From Cercospora beticola (lineage: Eukaryota; Ascomycota; Dothideomycetes; Mycosphaerellales; Mycosphaerellaceae): a stretch of DNA of 64,000 nt. The stretch is taken from contig NC_088940.1 in assembly GCF_033473495.1 (NCBI RefSeq), positions 3,023,477 through 3,087,476 of the forward strand, read 5' to 3'. Both the position numbers and the translations under genes were made by a program. The notes under the pieces are model-generated. The model saw nothing but the letters and a program-made list of their open reading frames with translations, did not search any database and was not told the DNA's origin. This document shows, one piece after another, positions 44,866-56,094 of the stretch (positions are counted from its first letter, which is position 1; the number at the start of each line of letters is the position of its first letter).

Positions 44866-45740
44866 ATGAACAGCTCTCACGTCTTTTCCAGTTCGTCGAA
44901 ATGGACCAGCGCAGTCGGTTCTCAGGATCTTGGACGATTCTCCCCTCAACACCTCCCCCAGCTTGACGGCGGAGTAAAACTCATCTTCACAACAATCGCA
45001 TACCTCGGCCTCGTCCCACGAATCCTTTCATTCCTGCGAGGCTTCCCGACAAGCAAAATGGGCAAAATCATAGGCTATGTTCCTCCGCAAATGCTCGTCT
45101 TTCACATTCTTGTCAGCGTAGCTATCGTTGTACGACATCTTTGGAGACTGGCGACGGAATCGAAACCCACTTCGACGCAACTCGATTTGATCCTCAACTT
45201 GGCGCAGGCTTTCTCCTCATGGTATCTTGTTCGACGAACTCCGTGGAAGTCTACACTTTGGAAGTCTTCGTTTCAAACTGTGGTCCCGATGTATGCTTTT
45301 GCGACTTGGCAGGCGTATTCGACACAGTCGCCCGAATGGTATACGACTTCCATGGCGTTTCTTTTCTGGTTTGTGACGATTCGTGCTGGGTTCTTGTTTT
45401 CTCTGGGCTTGAAATTCTACCCCGAGGTGGATGCATCTGCCATGGTGCATTTGACTTCGGTGCCGGTGACTCTGGTATGGGCGAACTGGGCGAATACGAT
45501 TCCGGTGTACTTCTTGGTCCTTGGTGTGATTTCGAGGGTCAATATGTGGGTTACGAAGCAGGTTCTGCATAGGTGTGTAAACCCCCTTTTCGCCTTGGGC
45601 TTGTAGTAGGATGTTGTAAAGGCTGATTTTCGTGTAGTGAGGCACCGAGGAGTTTGCCGTTGGATGTACTCATCGCGCTTGGGTTTGGCGAGTTTCGCAC
45701 CACGAAACCGGAAGGATATCTCGACGAAAAGCGCAAGTAG
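44866..45740 (+). CDS. Orphan multipass membrane protein, 269 aa
   Basis: Two exons (44866-45572 and 45638-45740) with a 65-nt in-phase GT-AG intron; the spliced tail ends DEKRK. About 35 hydrophilic residues are followed by five or six hydrophobic segments: KLIFTTIAYLGLVPRILSFL, MLVFHILVSVAIVVRHLW, WYTTSMAFLFWFVTIRAGFLF, and TLVWANWANTIPVYFLVLGV among them. The C-terminus is cytosolic-looking and basic. No family motif was recognised. Neighbours give no clue to its role. Confidence that it is a real gene is good because the intron restores a sensible C-terminus. Confidence 0.75.
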
Positions 45741-46901
45741 TGTGAGAGATCTGCGAGGGAAATGTAAGATAAATGAGGCTGCTCAAAGCCTGAGTGGGAA
45801 GCAAAGAGATGGAAAGTGGTATCACGCTTCGGTACAGTGCATCACAGCGACAGTATGGGATCATGCTTGTTGTTCTTCCAATTCTGGGGCTTTGTTATTG
45901 GCCTTCAGCGTGGCGTACGGATAAGCAAGAACGCTATTGAACTTACTCTCCTTCCTGTGCTGTCGTTACCCTTACCTCGTTTGGCCTGAGATGGGACGAG
46001 TTATGATTTCCTGCTGCAAGGCAAGATCTGTCTCACGCCAGTTCATTGAGTGCTGCCCTTCACTCTGCTACTCCTGAGGCGGTGTCCCTGTTGCGACGGA
46101 CTTGCCGCAAGCCCGATCTCGCTTGCAAATAGCAACGGAACTTACGATCGATTCACGGGTATCGCTGCGTCAAGACTTTGCGGCATCCAGGTCGGGCATT
46201 TTGACTTCAGTATTGATATCGCTCAGCCTCATCAGCCATTGACGTGCCATTCGGAATATGCCAGGCGCAGCAGCACTCTGTGCCTCCCACCGCTGTGAAT
46301 GGTATGACTCTTTACACAGGAACATGCCAAGGAGTGGAAGCGAGTACCTCAACGCCACAACCTATAGCTATTGATTTGGCGTGTTCGGCTGTAGCGCTGC
46401 GGCCTCGAGCTATACCGCTTTTTGATCTGCAACGCGAATGCGAACAACGTGGAACAAGCTAGCCGACAAGCATTCCAGCCGAGATCATGTGGAAATGGTG
46501 CTTGAACTCTTCGAACTCGGAACTATCATTTGAGGTGCAGTCAGTGGAGGCAAATTGGGGTTGTTGAAGTGTCAACCGTGCGGGAGGAATGCAGGTATGC
46601 TGTCCTTCTGCTACCGCAAGCTGCGACACTCTACACATACCGATTTGGGAACACATGTCGATCTTGCAGATCACCGTGTAGGGCTTCAGCTCCGACCATG
46701 TTTGGAGGCTTAGCTTTCGAGGCAGCCACCACAAAAAAGGTGAGCTTGCCTAGCGAACTAGGCCTATACCGCTCAAGTCGACTTGCAGATCAGGCACAGC
46801 CTCGCGTGGTTTCCTGCATATAAGTATGGTCCATTTCTAGCTCTTGCTTCTCTAAACATCACTTTATACCGCTGAGTAGCACTTCAGACTCTTTCGCAAC
46901 A
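45741..46901. other. Intergenic region before the GPI-type protein
   Basis: About 1.16 kb without a recognisable gene. A TATA box near its end is listed separately. Confidence 0.55.
46817..46824 (+). promoter_or_regulatory. TATA box
   Basis: CATATAAG lies 78-85 bp upstream of the start codon of the GPI-type Cys-rich protein, a plausible core-promoter position. It is followed by a pyrimidine-rich leader. Confidence 0.55.
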
Positions 46902-47707
46902 ATGCATTGCTCAAGCTTCATCACCGTCGCCACGCTGGCTCTCAGTGTCGTTGCAACCAGCGCGACCGATGGGCAGCAGCAGGTTCAGCGAAGACGCCTG
47001 GCGGCTATCATGAAACCTTCTCTGGAAAATCCATTCGGTCTCTTCAGGAGACAGGGCCAGAGCGGCCAGTGTGGCGTCGCGCAAGAGGCTTGCTCAGATG
47101 GAAATGGATGCGTGAGTCTCCCCTCTGGTTTTGCTCGCTGCTTTTGAGTTGTCGACGACCTGAACAATTCTCGACGTTCTCACTGCAGCCCCTCAGCGGC
47201 GATGGACTGACTTGTTCACAGTGCCCAATTTTTGGCGGCTGCTGTTTAGATGGATGCTGCGATTCCGGCAGCTACTGCGATCCCGATGCCACTGCAGCCA
47301 CCGAGAAGCCTTGCATCTGCTTCGGAAGCGATTGCCCAGATGATGAGGATGAAGATCACGACTCGATCGCGACTTCTTCCAGCTACGTTCCAACGGCTAC
47401 ACTTCCTGCTCCCCAAACTTCTACGAGAACATCCACGAGCTCCCGAGCTGCGACCTCGACTGCGGCTTCCAGCGACGACAATGACAATAGCGATGATGAC
47501 AGCGTAGGCGTCGCGAGCGGCACCAGCGGTCCGACGCCCAGCTCGACATCTGGAGGAAGTTCGAGCGGTGGGTCGAGCGGCAGCTCCAGCGGAGGATCAG
47601 GTAGCACATCCGGTGGAAGTGGCAGCGGTGCAGAGAGGACAAGCCAGACAGTTGTCGGAATTGGAGCTCTGGTCGCTGCCATGGGCATGGCCGTCCTCAT
47701 AATGTAA
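46902..47707 (+). CDS. Cys-rich secreted protein, probably GPI-anchored
   Basis: Two exons. Exon 1 (46902-47111) encodes a signal peptide (MHCSSFITVATLALSVVATS) and a propeptide with dibasic sites (RRR, FRRQG) before CGVAQEACSDGNGC. Exon 2 supplies a dense Cys block (CPIFGGCCLDGCCDSGSYC), a Ser/Thr linker, an Asp-rich patch, a Gly/Ser-repeat tract, and a C-terminal hydrophobic tail (VVGIGALVAAMGMAVLIM) of GPI-signal type. Two acceptors are in phase: 47221 (110-nt intron, CTGAC branch 10 nt upstream, 231 aa) or 47188 (77-nt intron, 11 residues more). I prefer the first. Likely a cell-wall or membrane-surface protein; the function of the Cys module is unknown. Confidence 0.8.
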
Positions 47708-48542
47708 GAGGTGAGGAGCTGATGGAGGACATGTAATGCCGAAGCGAAGAATGAGCAATGAATAAGAATAATGCTACTGGAGTTCCTGGTCAGTCGTACT
47801 GCTGTCCAGTCCATTCTTGCTTCTCCTCCACCGAGACTGTGCTGAGCTACCTGCTCAGCTCTGCTCCAGCATCATGTTCAGCTGGCAGTTGGTACGTTCG
47901 TCAGATCATTCATGATCCGCTGGCAGCCATGTCACGGCTGATGATGACTTGGTAGGTGTGGTAGCAGAGCAAGCCTCCAACATCGGCCGGAAACGCTTCT
48001 GCAATCTCATGGCCTATTCCGCTGTTCTCAAACCGCAATCGAGTTGGCCAAAGTGTGCGTGCAGGCTGGGCAAGTAAGTGTGGATGGTGAGGAGTACTCC
48101 AAGGAGGAAGTCAGGCGGAGAAATGTCGCACTCCGAAGTGCCGATGCCGCCGTTGCAGGCCAAACCACCTTCATCTCCCGCAGCTCAGTCCACCTTCAAC
48201 CTCTTCTCGACATTGCATTCTCCGCAAGCCCCGATCTGTCATCGATAGTCTGTGTCCGAAGTCTCATCATCTCATTCTGTCGCCTGAAGATGGTCAAGCC
48301 AGTGTTGGAATTGCAGGATGCTCTCCATTCTCGATGCTACTGCTCTTTCACGAAGCTGGGGTTTTGCCGATTCACCCTTTCGACTTCCCCACGCTAGATC
48401 TCCATGAGTGACTAGTGTTCGTATCTGCACAAGGTCTCGTCGGGACACAATAAGACTGCTTCTTTCCTCATGAGCCCGAGTCCATAAGAGCAGCCCATCC
48501 GCCGCGCCGAGTAAGCTTTGTTGCAGTGAGCTTGTTCTCACC
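47708..48542. other. Intergenic region before the carboxypeptidase
   Basis: Contains short frames only; nothing recognisable. It presumably holds the carboxypeptidase promoter. Confidence 0.5.
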
Positions 48543-50309
48543 ATGTTGCTGAACACTGCTGCAGTCGTTTGTTTCTGCAGCCAAGTGGCTCTGGTATCCG
48601 GAGCGTCCGGACCGAATGGCTGGAGCCGGAAGTACCAGAAACGACAGTTTCGGCCAGAACATCAAGGGCCATCACGGTTACGCGACCGAGCAGATCAGAT
48701 CGTCCCCGTGAACACAAACACCTCCAGATTTGTGGTTGATGGAACTGCGCTGCCCGACGTAGATTTCGACATTGGACAGGCTTTCGCTGGTCAGCTGCCC
48801 ATTTCGCAGGAGGCCAACGAGACACGCAAGCTGTATTTCTTCTTCTCGCCATCCTCGGATCCAGCTGCAAGTGATGAGATCACGATATGGCGTAAGTGTT
48901 TCTGGAAACGCTGAGTTATCTTCCGCTGACGAGAACGTCCAGTGAATGGCGGTCCAGGATGCTCCAGTCTTGCAGGCTTCTTGCAAGAGAATGGTCCTCT
49001 GTCGTGGAAATATGGCACTTACAAGCCCGTTCCGAACAAGTTCAGCTGGAACAAGCTCACAAACATGGTTTGGTAGGGTCCCATGGCAGAATTCTGTCTC
49101 CAGATACTGACACGTAGGCACAGGCTAGACCAACCACTCGGGACGGGCTTCTCCAACTCGGAGCCTACAGATCAAAGTGAAGAGGACGTGGCGAGAAATC
49201 TTATGGGCTGGCTCCGCAATTTCATTGACACTTTTGGCTTCCATGGCCGAAAGATCTATTTGACTGGCGAGTCGTACGCTGGCTTCTACATCTCATACAC
49301 TGCCGTAAGTGGACGGGAATTGCAATCAGGAAGCTCTGCAACAACTGATGAATTGTTCTAGAACGCCATGCACGAAGCAAATGACACCACTTACTTCAAC
49401 CTACAAGGTGCATTGCTGTACAGTCCGGCTGTTGTATGGTCTTCAGTATCACAGCTCATTCCATCTGTACCTTTCGTCGATCATTGGGCTCCGGTGTTTA
49501 ACCTGAACGAGACTTTCATGACCTCTATACGCAATGCTTCGGAAGCTTGCGGCCACAGAGAGTGGATGGAGACTCACTTGACCTTCCCACCTCCTCAAGG
49601 ACCTTTTGGCACACCTCCAGACGGACTTGAGTATCGCGATGGGTGTGACACGTGGTCTGCGATCCTCGATGCCACCATGCTGGCCAACCCGTGCTTCAAC
49701 TCTTACCATGTTACCGACGCATGCCCGATCTTGTACGACCCACTCGGTTTTCCATACACGTTTCAGTACGTTGCGCCAGGAGCACAGGTGTACTTCAATC
49801 GCAGCGATGTGCAGCGGGCCATCAACGCTCCCGACATCAGCTGGTCGACTTGTCGAACGGATGTTCTGACGAGTGATGCCAGTGAATGGCCATCGCTTGC
49901 CGACGCAGGCGTCGATCAGGCTCCGCTCGCAGCTATGATCGAAAAGAATAACCGCACAATCATAGTGGCAGGCGACTCGGATTTCCAGTTCGCTCCCAAT
50001 GGTACCTTGATGGCGATCCAGAATATGACGTGGAACGGAGCGCAAGGTTTTCAGAGCAGGCCGTCTAAGCTTTTTGTGGTGCCGTACTTTGACCAGGACA
50101 TCTGCGACAGCAGCTCGCTGGGAAGTGAGCAATGCGGTGATCTCAATTTTGCGGGCGCTGGCGTATTGGGCAAGACGCACTCTGAGCGTGGGTTGACATG
50201 GGTGGAACAAACGGGTGCTGGACATGCTGTGCCACAGTATAATGGAGCTGCAGCGTATCGCCATCTAGAGTTCCTACTTGGTCGGGTACCGTCTTTGGAG
50301 GAACGATAG
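48543..50309 (+). CDS. Secreted serine carboxypeptidase (S10 family)
   Basis: Removes C-terminal residues from peptides, normally at acid pH, outside the cell or in the vacuole. Four exons (48543-48891, 48943-49072, 49124-49304, 49362-50309; introns 51, 51, 57 nt) give 535 aa, all phases correct. Signal peptide [20 protein letters not shown]. Family landmarks: LNGGPGCSS created by splicing intron 1, [14 protein letters not shown] created by intron 2, nucleophile serine in TGESYAGFY, catalytic Asp region VAGDSDFQ, and catalytic His in GAGHAVPQY. Several N-x-S/T glycosylation sites are present. It resembles the fungal SxA-type secreted carboxypeptidases. Neighbouring genes also encode secreted proteins. 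Confidence 0.96.
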
Positions 50310-50659
50310 ATGTTGAGATCATACTGGAAGGCAGAGGCTGCAGGCGATCATATCGTACGTCCTTGGTCTCAAGATTGCCGCACCAACTTCCAGGTCTGGT
50401 CAATTGTTCTACAGCCCTGAATTGCGGGCGTGGCGCCAACCGCCAGCTCTGGATCGCCTCGGATCCCACCTTGAGTTCTGGAAAAGGAAAATCGTGCATC
50501 AAACTGCCAGGGCACAGCGCATTCGGGCTCTCTCAAGTGCGTCGTATGATATGCAGCGTGGCGCATCGGTCAGCAGCCTTGTACAACACGGACCGACGTA
50601 AAAGACTCGTTGCCTGCTAGGCCATGTAGCTCATCATCTGCGCTCGAATCGTCGACACC

Positions 50660-51300
50660 ATGCCCTCCTCTGAGAAGTCTATTTATATGCTTGTAACGCC
50701 AGATCCGTGGCACCAGCTCGACTACCACGTGGTACTCAAATACGCTTCGCGACACTTCAGCCGGCGGCTGACCTTCATCTTAGTATCAGGGCCAGAAGGG
50801 TTTTGAGGTCAAGATCGGTGACGGAAAACGAGACTACTCCTCGCATAAAACACATTTTCTGTAAGAGCTTCTGACTTCAGGCACCTGCTTAGGCCAAGTA
50901 CTGATCATCTATACCTGTAGCCAGGTGGCTAACACCAACGACTGCCCTGGCTACATACAAGATTTCGATGCGAAGGGCAAGGACAGGAGACAGTTCGGGA
51001 AAATCCTCGAAAGGGTGTGTTTCAAGGAGTATGCGCTACGTAAGAATCAGTCAACTCGTGTCTAAGGCAGCAAAAGCTAATGCAGATCAACTAGGCGACT
51101 GCTTCGGGGGCCAAAATACCGAGTTCTACCACATTACTGTTGATGGGACTACTTATACGATTGAGCAACTGCGCAAAGATCTGCAGGAAGCTACGGTCAA
51201 TTTCGAGAAAGCATGGTTCCGTCCAAAGTACATCTCACCTGAGGTTGATCGGTTCTATGAGGCAATGCGTCGCATTCAGCAGAACTGTAACGTAGAGTAG
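50660..51300 (+). CDS. Orphan 160-aa protein assembled from four exons
   Basis: Exons 50660-50731, 50784-50860, 50921-51039 and 51086-51300 are joined by introns of 52, 60, 46 nt. Every junction is GT-AG and in phase; two introns have good CTGAC/CTGAT branch sites and intron 2 has a GTAAGA donor. The product starts MPSSEKSIYM, has no signal peptide, and carries four Cys (NDCPG, RVCFK, GDCFGG and a C-terminal NCNVE). A C-terminal region (TIEQLRKDLQEATVNF, DRFYEAMRRIQQ) should be helical. No family was recognised. Only the last exon is visible as an ordinary open frame. If exon 1 is wrong, an alternative start with a signal peptide remains possible. Confidence 0.6.
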
Positions 51301-51937
51301 GAGCCTCTCGGCACGAATCCGTGAGATGTCAGAGACGAGTGTTCTTTGATCAAGCATGATCCCGGGAGTAGTCTGTGGCCATACTTACACTTCGATACCA
51401 CAAAAATCGTTATCTCAGTGCGCATATAGAAACAAATGGTGCCCTGTTTGTTCGCCCGTGCCTCACCTCAAGCGTCATCGTCGACACGGTTTGGGTTCAA
51501 TCAAGAGAATGAACGAGGGCATCTTGTGATCCAGGTCGAGAAATCTGAGAAGCTTCAGCGACGGGCCTTGCGGGCCTGTTTCATCGCTAAGCGAATGTAG
51601 CCCAGTTCGAGATCAACAGCATCTGTCTAATGCGCACGCACGCCAACCAGAGCATGCAGGACATGAGCAAGCTAGTGTGTCAAGTTGAATATTCCAGCTA
51701 CCTGACCTTAGATGCTGACATTGTCATACAGGAAGTATGATCTTTAATGACGATATGCTCTACGTGGGCAAGCCATCGTCTCATGTAGATGGTCCTCACA
51801 CTGTATCTCGACATCTCTTCCTAATGCCAAATACAGATGCGATCGAGCCCACGATCCACCACGCAAGAAGAACCTGCAGAGCCACTCCCCAACCGGCGCC
51901 ACAACCCGACCAAGCACGAATGAGCAACATCAATGCA
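51301..51937. other. Convergent intergenic region
   Basis: It lies between the 160-aa orphan and the minus-strand SNG1-like gene. No coding or repeat feature was recognised. Confidence 0.5.
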
Positions 51938-52968
51938 CTATGGTTGGGAGCGGCGTAACCCACGCGATGAAAAAGCCGGTATGAGTTCCATCGGCTGTGC
52001 AGTGCTGGCTATATTGAAGACGAGCCAGGCAAAGATAAACGGCGACAACCATCGCATATCGACGTATGACCCGAGCAATGTTTCAAAGAATAGCCAGTTG
52101 ACATCTAGTAGAAGCCAATAGATCGCTGCAGTCCTGAAGAAGCCAGCAGCAGGGCTCACGTCCCAATTGTCTCGAAATGTGATGATATAGCCTGCGATTA
52201 CAAAGGCGGACAAGAGCGTGAAGCATTTGCCAATGAGGAACCGTATCATCCAGACATCGAGAATCCGTACATGTGCGTGCAGCTGGAAGTTCTGACAGAG
52301 GGTATTGAGAGTGATGATCAGGAACAACTGCAGCAGAACCGGGAAGACGAAGTTGACTGTTGTGATGTAGACATCACTCACCAGACGAGTGGCGGCTATG
52401 GGTTCCATTTTCAACTTCGACCCATGGAATGGACTCGTGGCGACGATGGTGATATTGGATCGTCTCGCGCTGTGAAGCATTTCTGCCTCGTAGGCCGTCT
52501 GCGCAGCATCCATTATATCTTTTGCAGATGCAATAAGGATCTCGGCGGCTTCTGGCCAGCGGGTTCCATTGTATATGAAACTGAGGTAGGCGAATTCTCG
52601 ACTGAAGTGCTGTTGTGTTCGTACATTGCCACCCAGTATTTCGCCTGGCAGACGGACTGGCGAACTTCTGCAATGGTGACATATTCCTCTGGACTGCGTT
52701 TGATAATTGTCGGGAATGAATCTTTACGCAGGTCTTGATATGCGCTCTCCAACGCGGAGCTGATATTGCCTGAGTCTTGATGCACAGCGAGGATGTCGAG
52801 ATTGTGCCATCGGTTCTCATCCTTGATGGTGCTTCCGCACAAGTAGCTCATGCTTGCGATTGTACCGAGTAGGTAGATGATTGCAGAAACCAGAGCGGCT
52901 TTGATGAAGATTTTGCGTTTGGCTGCCAAAGCTGCGGTACGAAACGGGATTCTCGACTCCGAGGCCAT
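51938..52968 (-). CDS. SNG1 / DUF3533-type membrane protein
   Basis: Two exons, 52968-52625 and 52580-51938, give 328 aa. The 44-nt intron is short but GT-AG and restores phase, turning YWVA into YWVAIFIYNGTRW, which fits the YWAA[IV]..N.T pattern of this family. A first membrane segment follows a basic N-terminus (IKAALVSAIIYLLGTIASMSYL), then a large extracytoplasmic domain of about 150 residues, then about five C-terminal membrane segments. Yeast SNG1 affects drug (nitrosoguanidine) resistance and membrane-lipid asymmetry. By extension this may be a plasma-membrane stress-resistance protein, but that is inference. Confidence 0.78.
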
Positions 52969-53619
52969 GATTGTGCTTGTAGCTCAGCCGGTGTGGAGAG
53001 TGGCCAGGTCTTTCGAGCGCGAACTCACTCAGTCTTCACTATCTAGCATTCTTTAGACACACTTGAGATCAAAGTCAGAAAGCTCACGTATACATGCCGT
53101 GTACATCGTTGCTATTTGGGGACCAACAAGTCTTGCACGCTGCTCGATTGATTGTGTTTAGTGATATCCGTCCGGGGTGCTGTCAGTACCATGCCACGCC
53201 TCGCTTTCGAACCGAAGGGAAAAGCGTCAAAGTGTGCAGCGCTTAAGGCATGGTAACAGCATTGCCAAGAATGATTCCACACGCGGCCTATGATTGAGCA
53301 GTGTGGTCGAGATTGGTGCGCATGTCAACTTCGGCAATATGGGTGGAGTTGCACCCCTGCTGTCCACATCCTGCTTCTGCGCTACGATGAATAGAGCCAA
53401 TTAAGCTCTGAAGGGCCCTGGTCTCTTCTTCGGCCGCAACAGCAGATGAGCTGCTATCCAAGTTAGGGCATGAGGCGTGTGTCAAACGTTGTTGACAACA
53501 GCCGTGGTGTCGCCATGTTGCCCCAATGAAATGCCAAAGTCGTCCGAATCGGAGTGTCGTTCAAATCGTAGAAGTCATCTAAAGATACATGCAGGTTATA
53601 TTCATTATGATCATCGTCA
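52969..53619. other. Intergenic region between two minus-strand genes
   Basis: It should contain the promoter of the SNG1-like gene and the 3' end of the DUF7029-like gene. No other feature was recognised. Confidence 0.5.
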
Positions 53620-54789
53620 TCAAGCCCAGACATCGACCTCGTAGTCGATCTTGACCTGTGTTGTGTCAGCGCAGTCATATGCTTGGCGACGAGAGCCTCA
53701 ACGTACCTCTGCTGCCAGTCCGATGGCAAATTGGCCTTGGAAGTCAGCGTCGCATGCGGCGTACAGGGCAGAAAGGCCATCACTGGTGAACTCGGCACGG
53801 CCCTGAACATTGATCTTTCCTGTCAAGTGGCAGTCGACGTAGTACAGGCCGACGGAACCATCAATCTTGACGCCCTTTATGGTTTCACCTTTGGTGATTT
53901 TCTTCAACACTCCAGGATTCTTCCACTTCGCAGGAGCTGGTGCGCTAGTATCGATCCTTTTCTCTGGGAACCGGACATCGATGGGAATCGACAGCTTCAT
54001 GTCAGGCTGCCAAAATTCCATGACCTTGCCGGCGATTTACCTCGTCACCACAATACCAGGATGGTATTTGAGCACCAGCTCTGCGCCGGCACTGAGTCCC
54101 GACTTGACCTTGTCGACTGCATAGTTCACGGCTTTCTTGCCGCACTCCAAGGGGCTCCATATATCACAACGACGCATCAGACGGTGACCCGTTGCTGCTC
54201 GTGGCGTGTGACGCAGAGGTGGACCGGGTTCCCAGGTGCCCCAGGACAACTTCACCTCACCAAGCACAGTGCCGATGTCGAGCTCCCGGTCGACAGATGC
54301 CTTGACCGTCAACGTCTTGGCGGAGAACTTGAGAGTCTTGACGTCCCAGAAACTGAACTGTTCCGAGAGGTGGCCACAGGAGTCGGAGTTGGTGACTAGC
54401 ATGAAGTCGTCCACGGCTTGCCATTCAGTCTCGACCATGGAATAGGCGGCGTTGTTCGAGAGAGTGACCTCGATCGACTTGGGGGTGCACTTGACATTAG
54501 TAACGAAGGCCGAACGTTGCAACACGACGGCTTTTCCAGTGAAGTTCCCTGACATGTCAGCGAACTGATGTCTTTCGTTTGGGTCATCGGAGCCGAAGTA
54601 GAGCTGCTGCGCAGTTTGTGGGACAAGATCGGTCCATTCCTCCAGGTCTCGATCCCATCGGACGACGGGCTTCAGTCTTGGAAGTTCGGGTTGATCGCTG
54701 CTGCCAGCTCGCCGACTAATGTCGAAGTCCACTGGAGTGGCATGACAAAGAATTGGGGTAAGCAGCCCCAGGAGAAGTTGCGACAACAT
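53620..54789 (-). CDS. Secreted DUF7029/DUF7223-like protein with an in-frame TAA
   Basis: Reading from 54789, a signal peptide (MLSQLLLGLLTPILCHA) is followed by a domain with the pattern LKPVVRWDRDLEEWTDL, then FADMSGNF and YFGSDD, as in fungal DUF7029 proteins. The frame meets TAA at 54039-54037 and then continues in the same frame (VMEFWQPDMKLSIPIDV) to about 53707. A clean 51-nt intron (53706-53656) then leads to the end, KIDYEVDVWA and stop at 53620. The TAA would be removed if a 51-nt segment from GTGCTC to the AG before GTCATG is an intron, but that donor is poor. Otherwise it is a nonsense mutation. Extracellular; function unknown. Confidence 0.65.
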
Positions 54790-56094
54790 GTCGTGCAGAC
54801 ACGCGCTGAAAGGACGTACGAAGAGAGGCAGGCGGCATCGTGCTTACTGAACCATCCGCGCCTTATAGATCAATCTTGACATCCAGACCGGCTAAGATCC
54901 CATGAATGTACTCATGCACGATCTCGGTTCCGCCGCACGCGGCAGCTTCTGGTGTGTTGCAACAGGTAGCATTGCGGCCAATGGCTCCACTTGCGGGTGG
55001 CCATGTGTACTTGAGCGCCACATGTATCGCTGAGAGGGGTAAATTTCTCGCCTTTTGGTACACGTAGAGAAGAGGCGTCCGTCCATTGCCTGCACAGAGC
55101 AAGCAGACGACATGGACGCTCCAGCGCGAGCCGCCATACAGATGCGGCTCAAGCTCACACACGTGGTCGCCGGCCAATCTCGCCCTTGTCCGGCTGTGAG
55201 AGCCACAAGCCCTACACAATTGTATATCCATTTGTGGCTTGCTCAGACCATTTTGTCGCGCGCTCCGTGGCTCGCATTCGTTACACTTGTATGGCTCGGA
55301 AAGCTGATTCGCCAGAGATCACCAAAACTTGCGATTTGTAGTGTTGGAATCGACCTGAGCTTTATGACGAGATGTCGCGTGCTTGCCGGGCAGTCAGGCA
55401 GACAGGTTCCTTGGAGCGCGTGCGAGCTCAGTCATACAGCAGCTCCTCGCACTGTCGATACTGCCAGACGTGGAGGCCAAGCGCGGATGGGATTTCTTCA
55501 GGATGTCTGCGATACTCGCATGTTGTTGTTGGGGGTGGGTGTTCCGTGGCCATGGTGCAGCTTTGGCGCGTCGTAAATCTGGCTTCAGAGTCGACCGGTA
55601 GACTCGCAGTAATGCCCTTGACATTATTCTTACATAAATCTGACAATTCATGTGCGGTCTGCCGAAGTCCAGATGAGCGCCACTCCGCATCGCACGTGTC
55701 GTTGGTGGTGGAACTAATCAGCCACGTGCGCCTACGCTGGGGAGTACCCAATTGGGGTGGCCTGCCACAGCACGAGGTGCTCTCGGCCTTGATACCAGGC
55801 TTGCCACGTGATGCGTGCATCTTTAGCATACGCCCAAAGGGGCCGGGCGCCGTTGCTTTCGTCTAGACTATCCTCGAATGCCTGCAGAACGGTATCTGCT
55901 TTCAGCCTCTTCCTTGCCGGCTATATTTGTGGCGCCTGGCGCAACATGCTCTGAGTTAGAGGACGGAGCCGCCGTTCAATCTGGCGCACAGTTGGTCATG
56001 GCCAGAGCAACGAGTCGATTCCTTAAGATGGAGTGGTCAGACATCAGTCGGTGCTGCGAGATACTGCCCAAGTCCGTCAAACCGGTGCATCAAC
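54790..56094. other. Intergenic region with a possible gene fragment
   Basis: A minus-strand frame ending at 54863 has a protein-like C-terminus (SAIHVALKYTWPPASGAIG, then ATCCNTPEAAACGG) but no start or recognisable domain upstream. It could be a remnant. The rest shows nothing recognisable. Confidence 0.35.

Noticed and set aside
46907..47221. Long alternative frame overlapping the first exon of the GPI-type protein
   Set aside because: It lacks a signal peptide and is explained by intron read-through of the second-exon frame; the spliced model is better supported.
52590..52625. Apparent frameshift in the SNG1-like gene between two overlapping frames
   Set aside because: A 44-nt GT-AG intron (52581-52624) restores phase and gives the expected family pattern, so no frameshift is needed.
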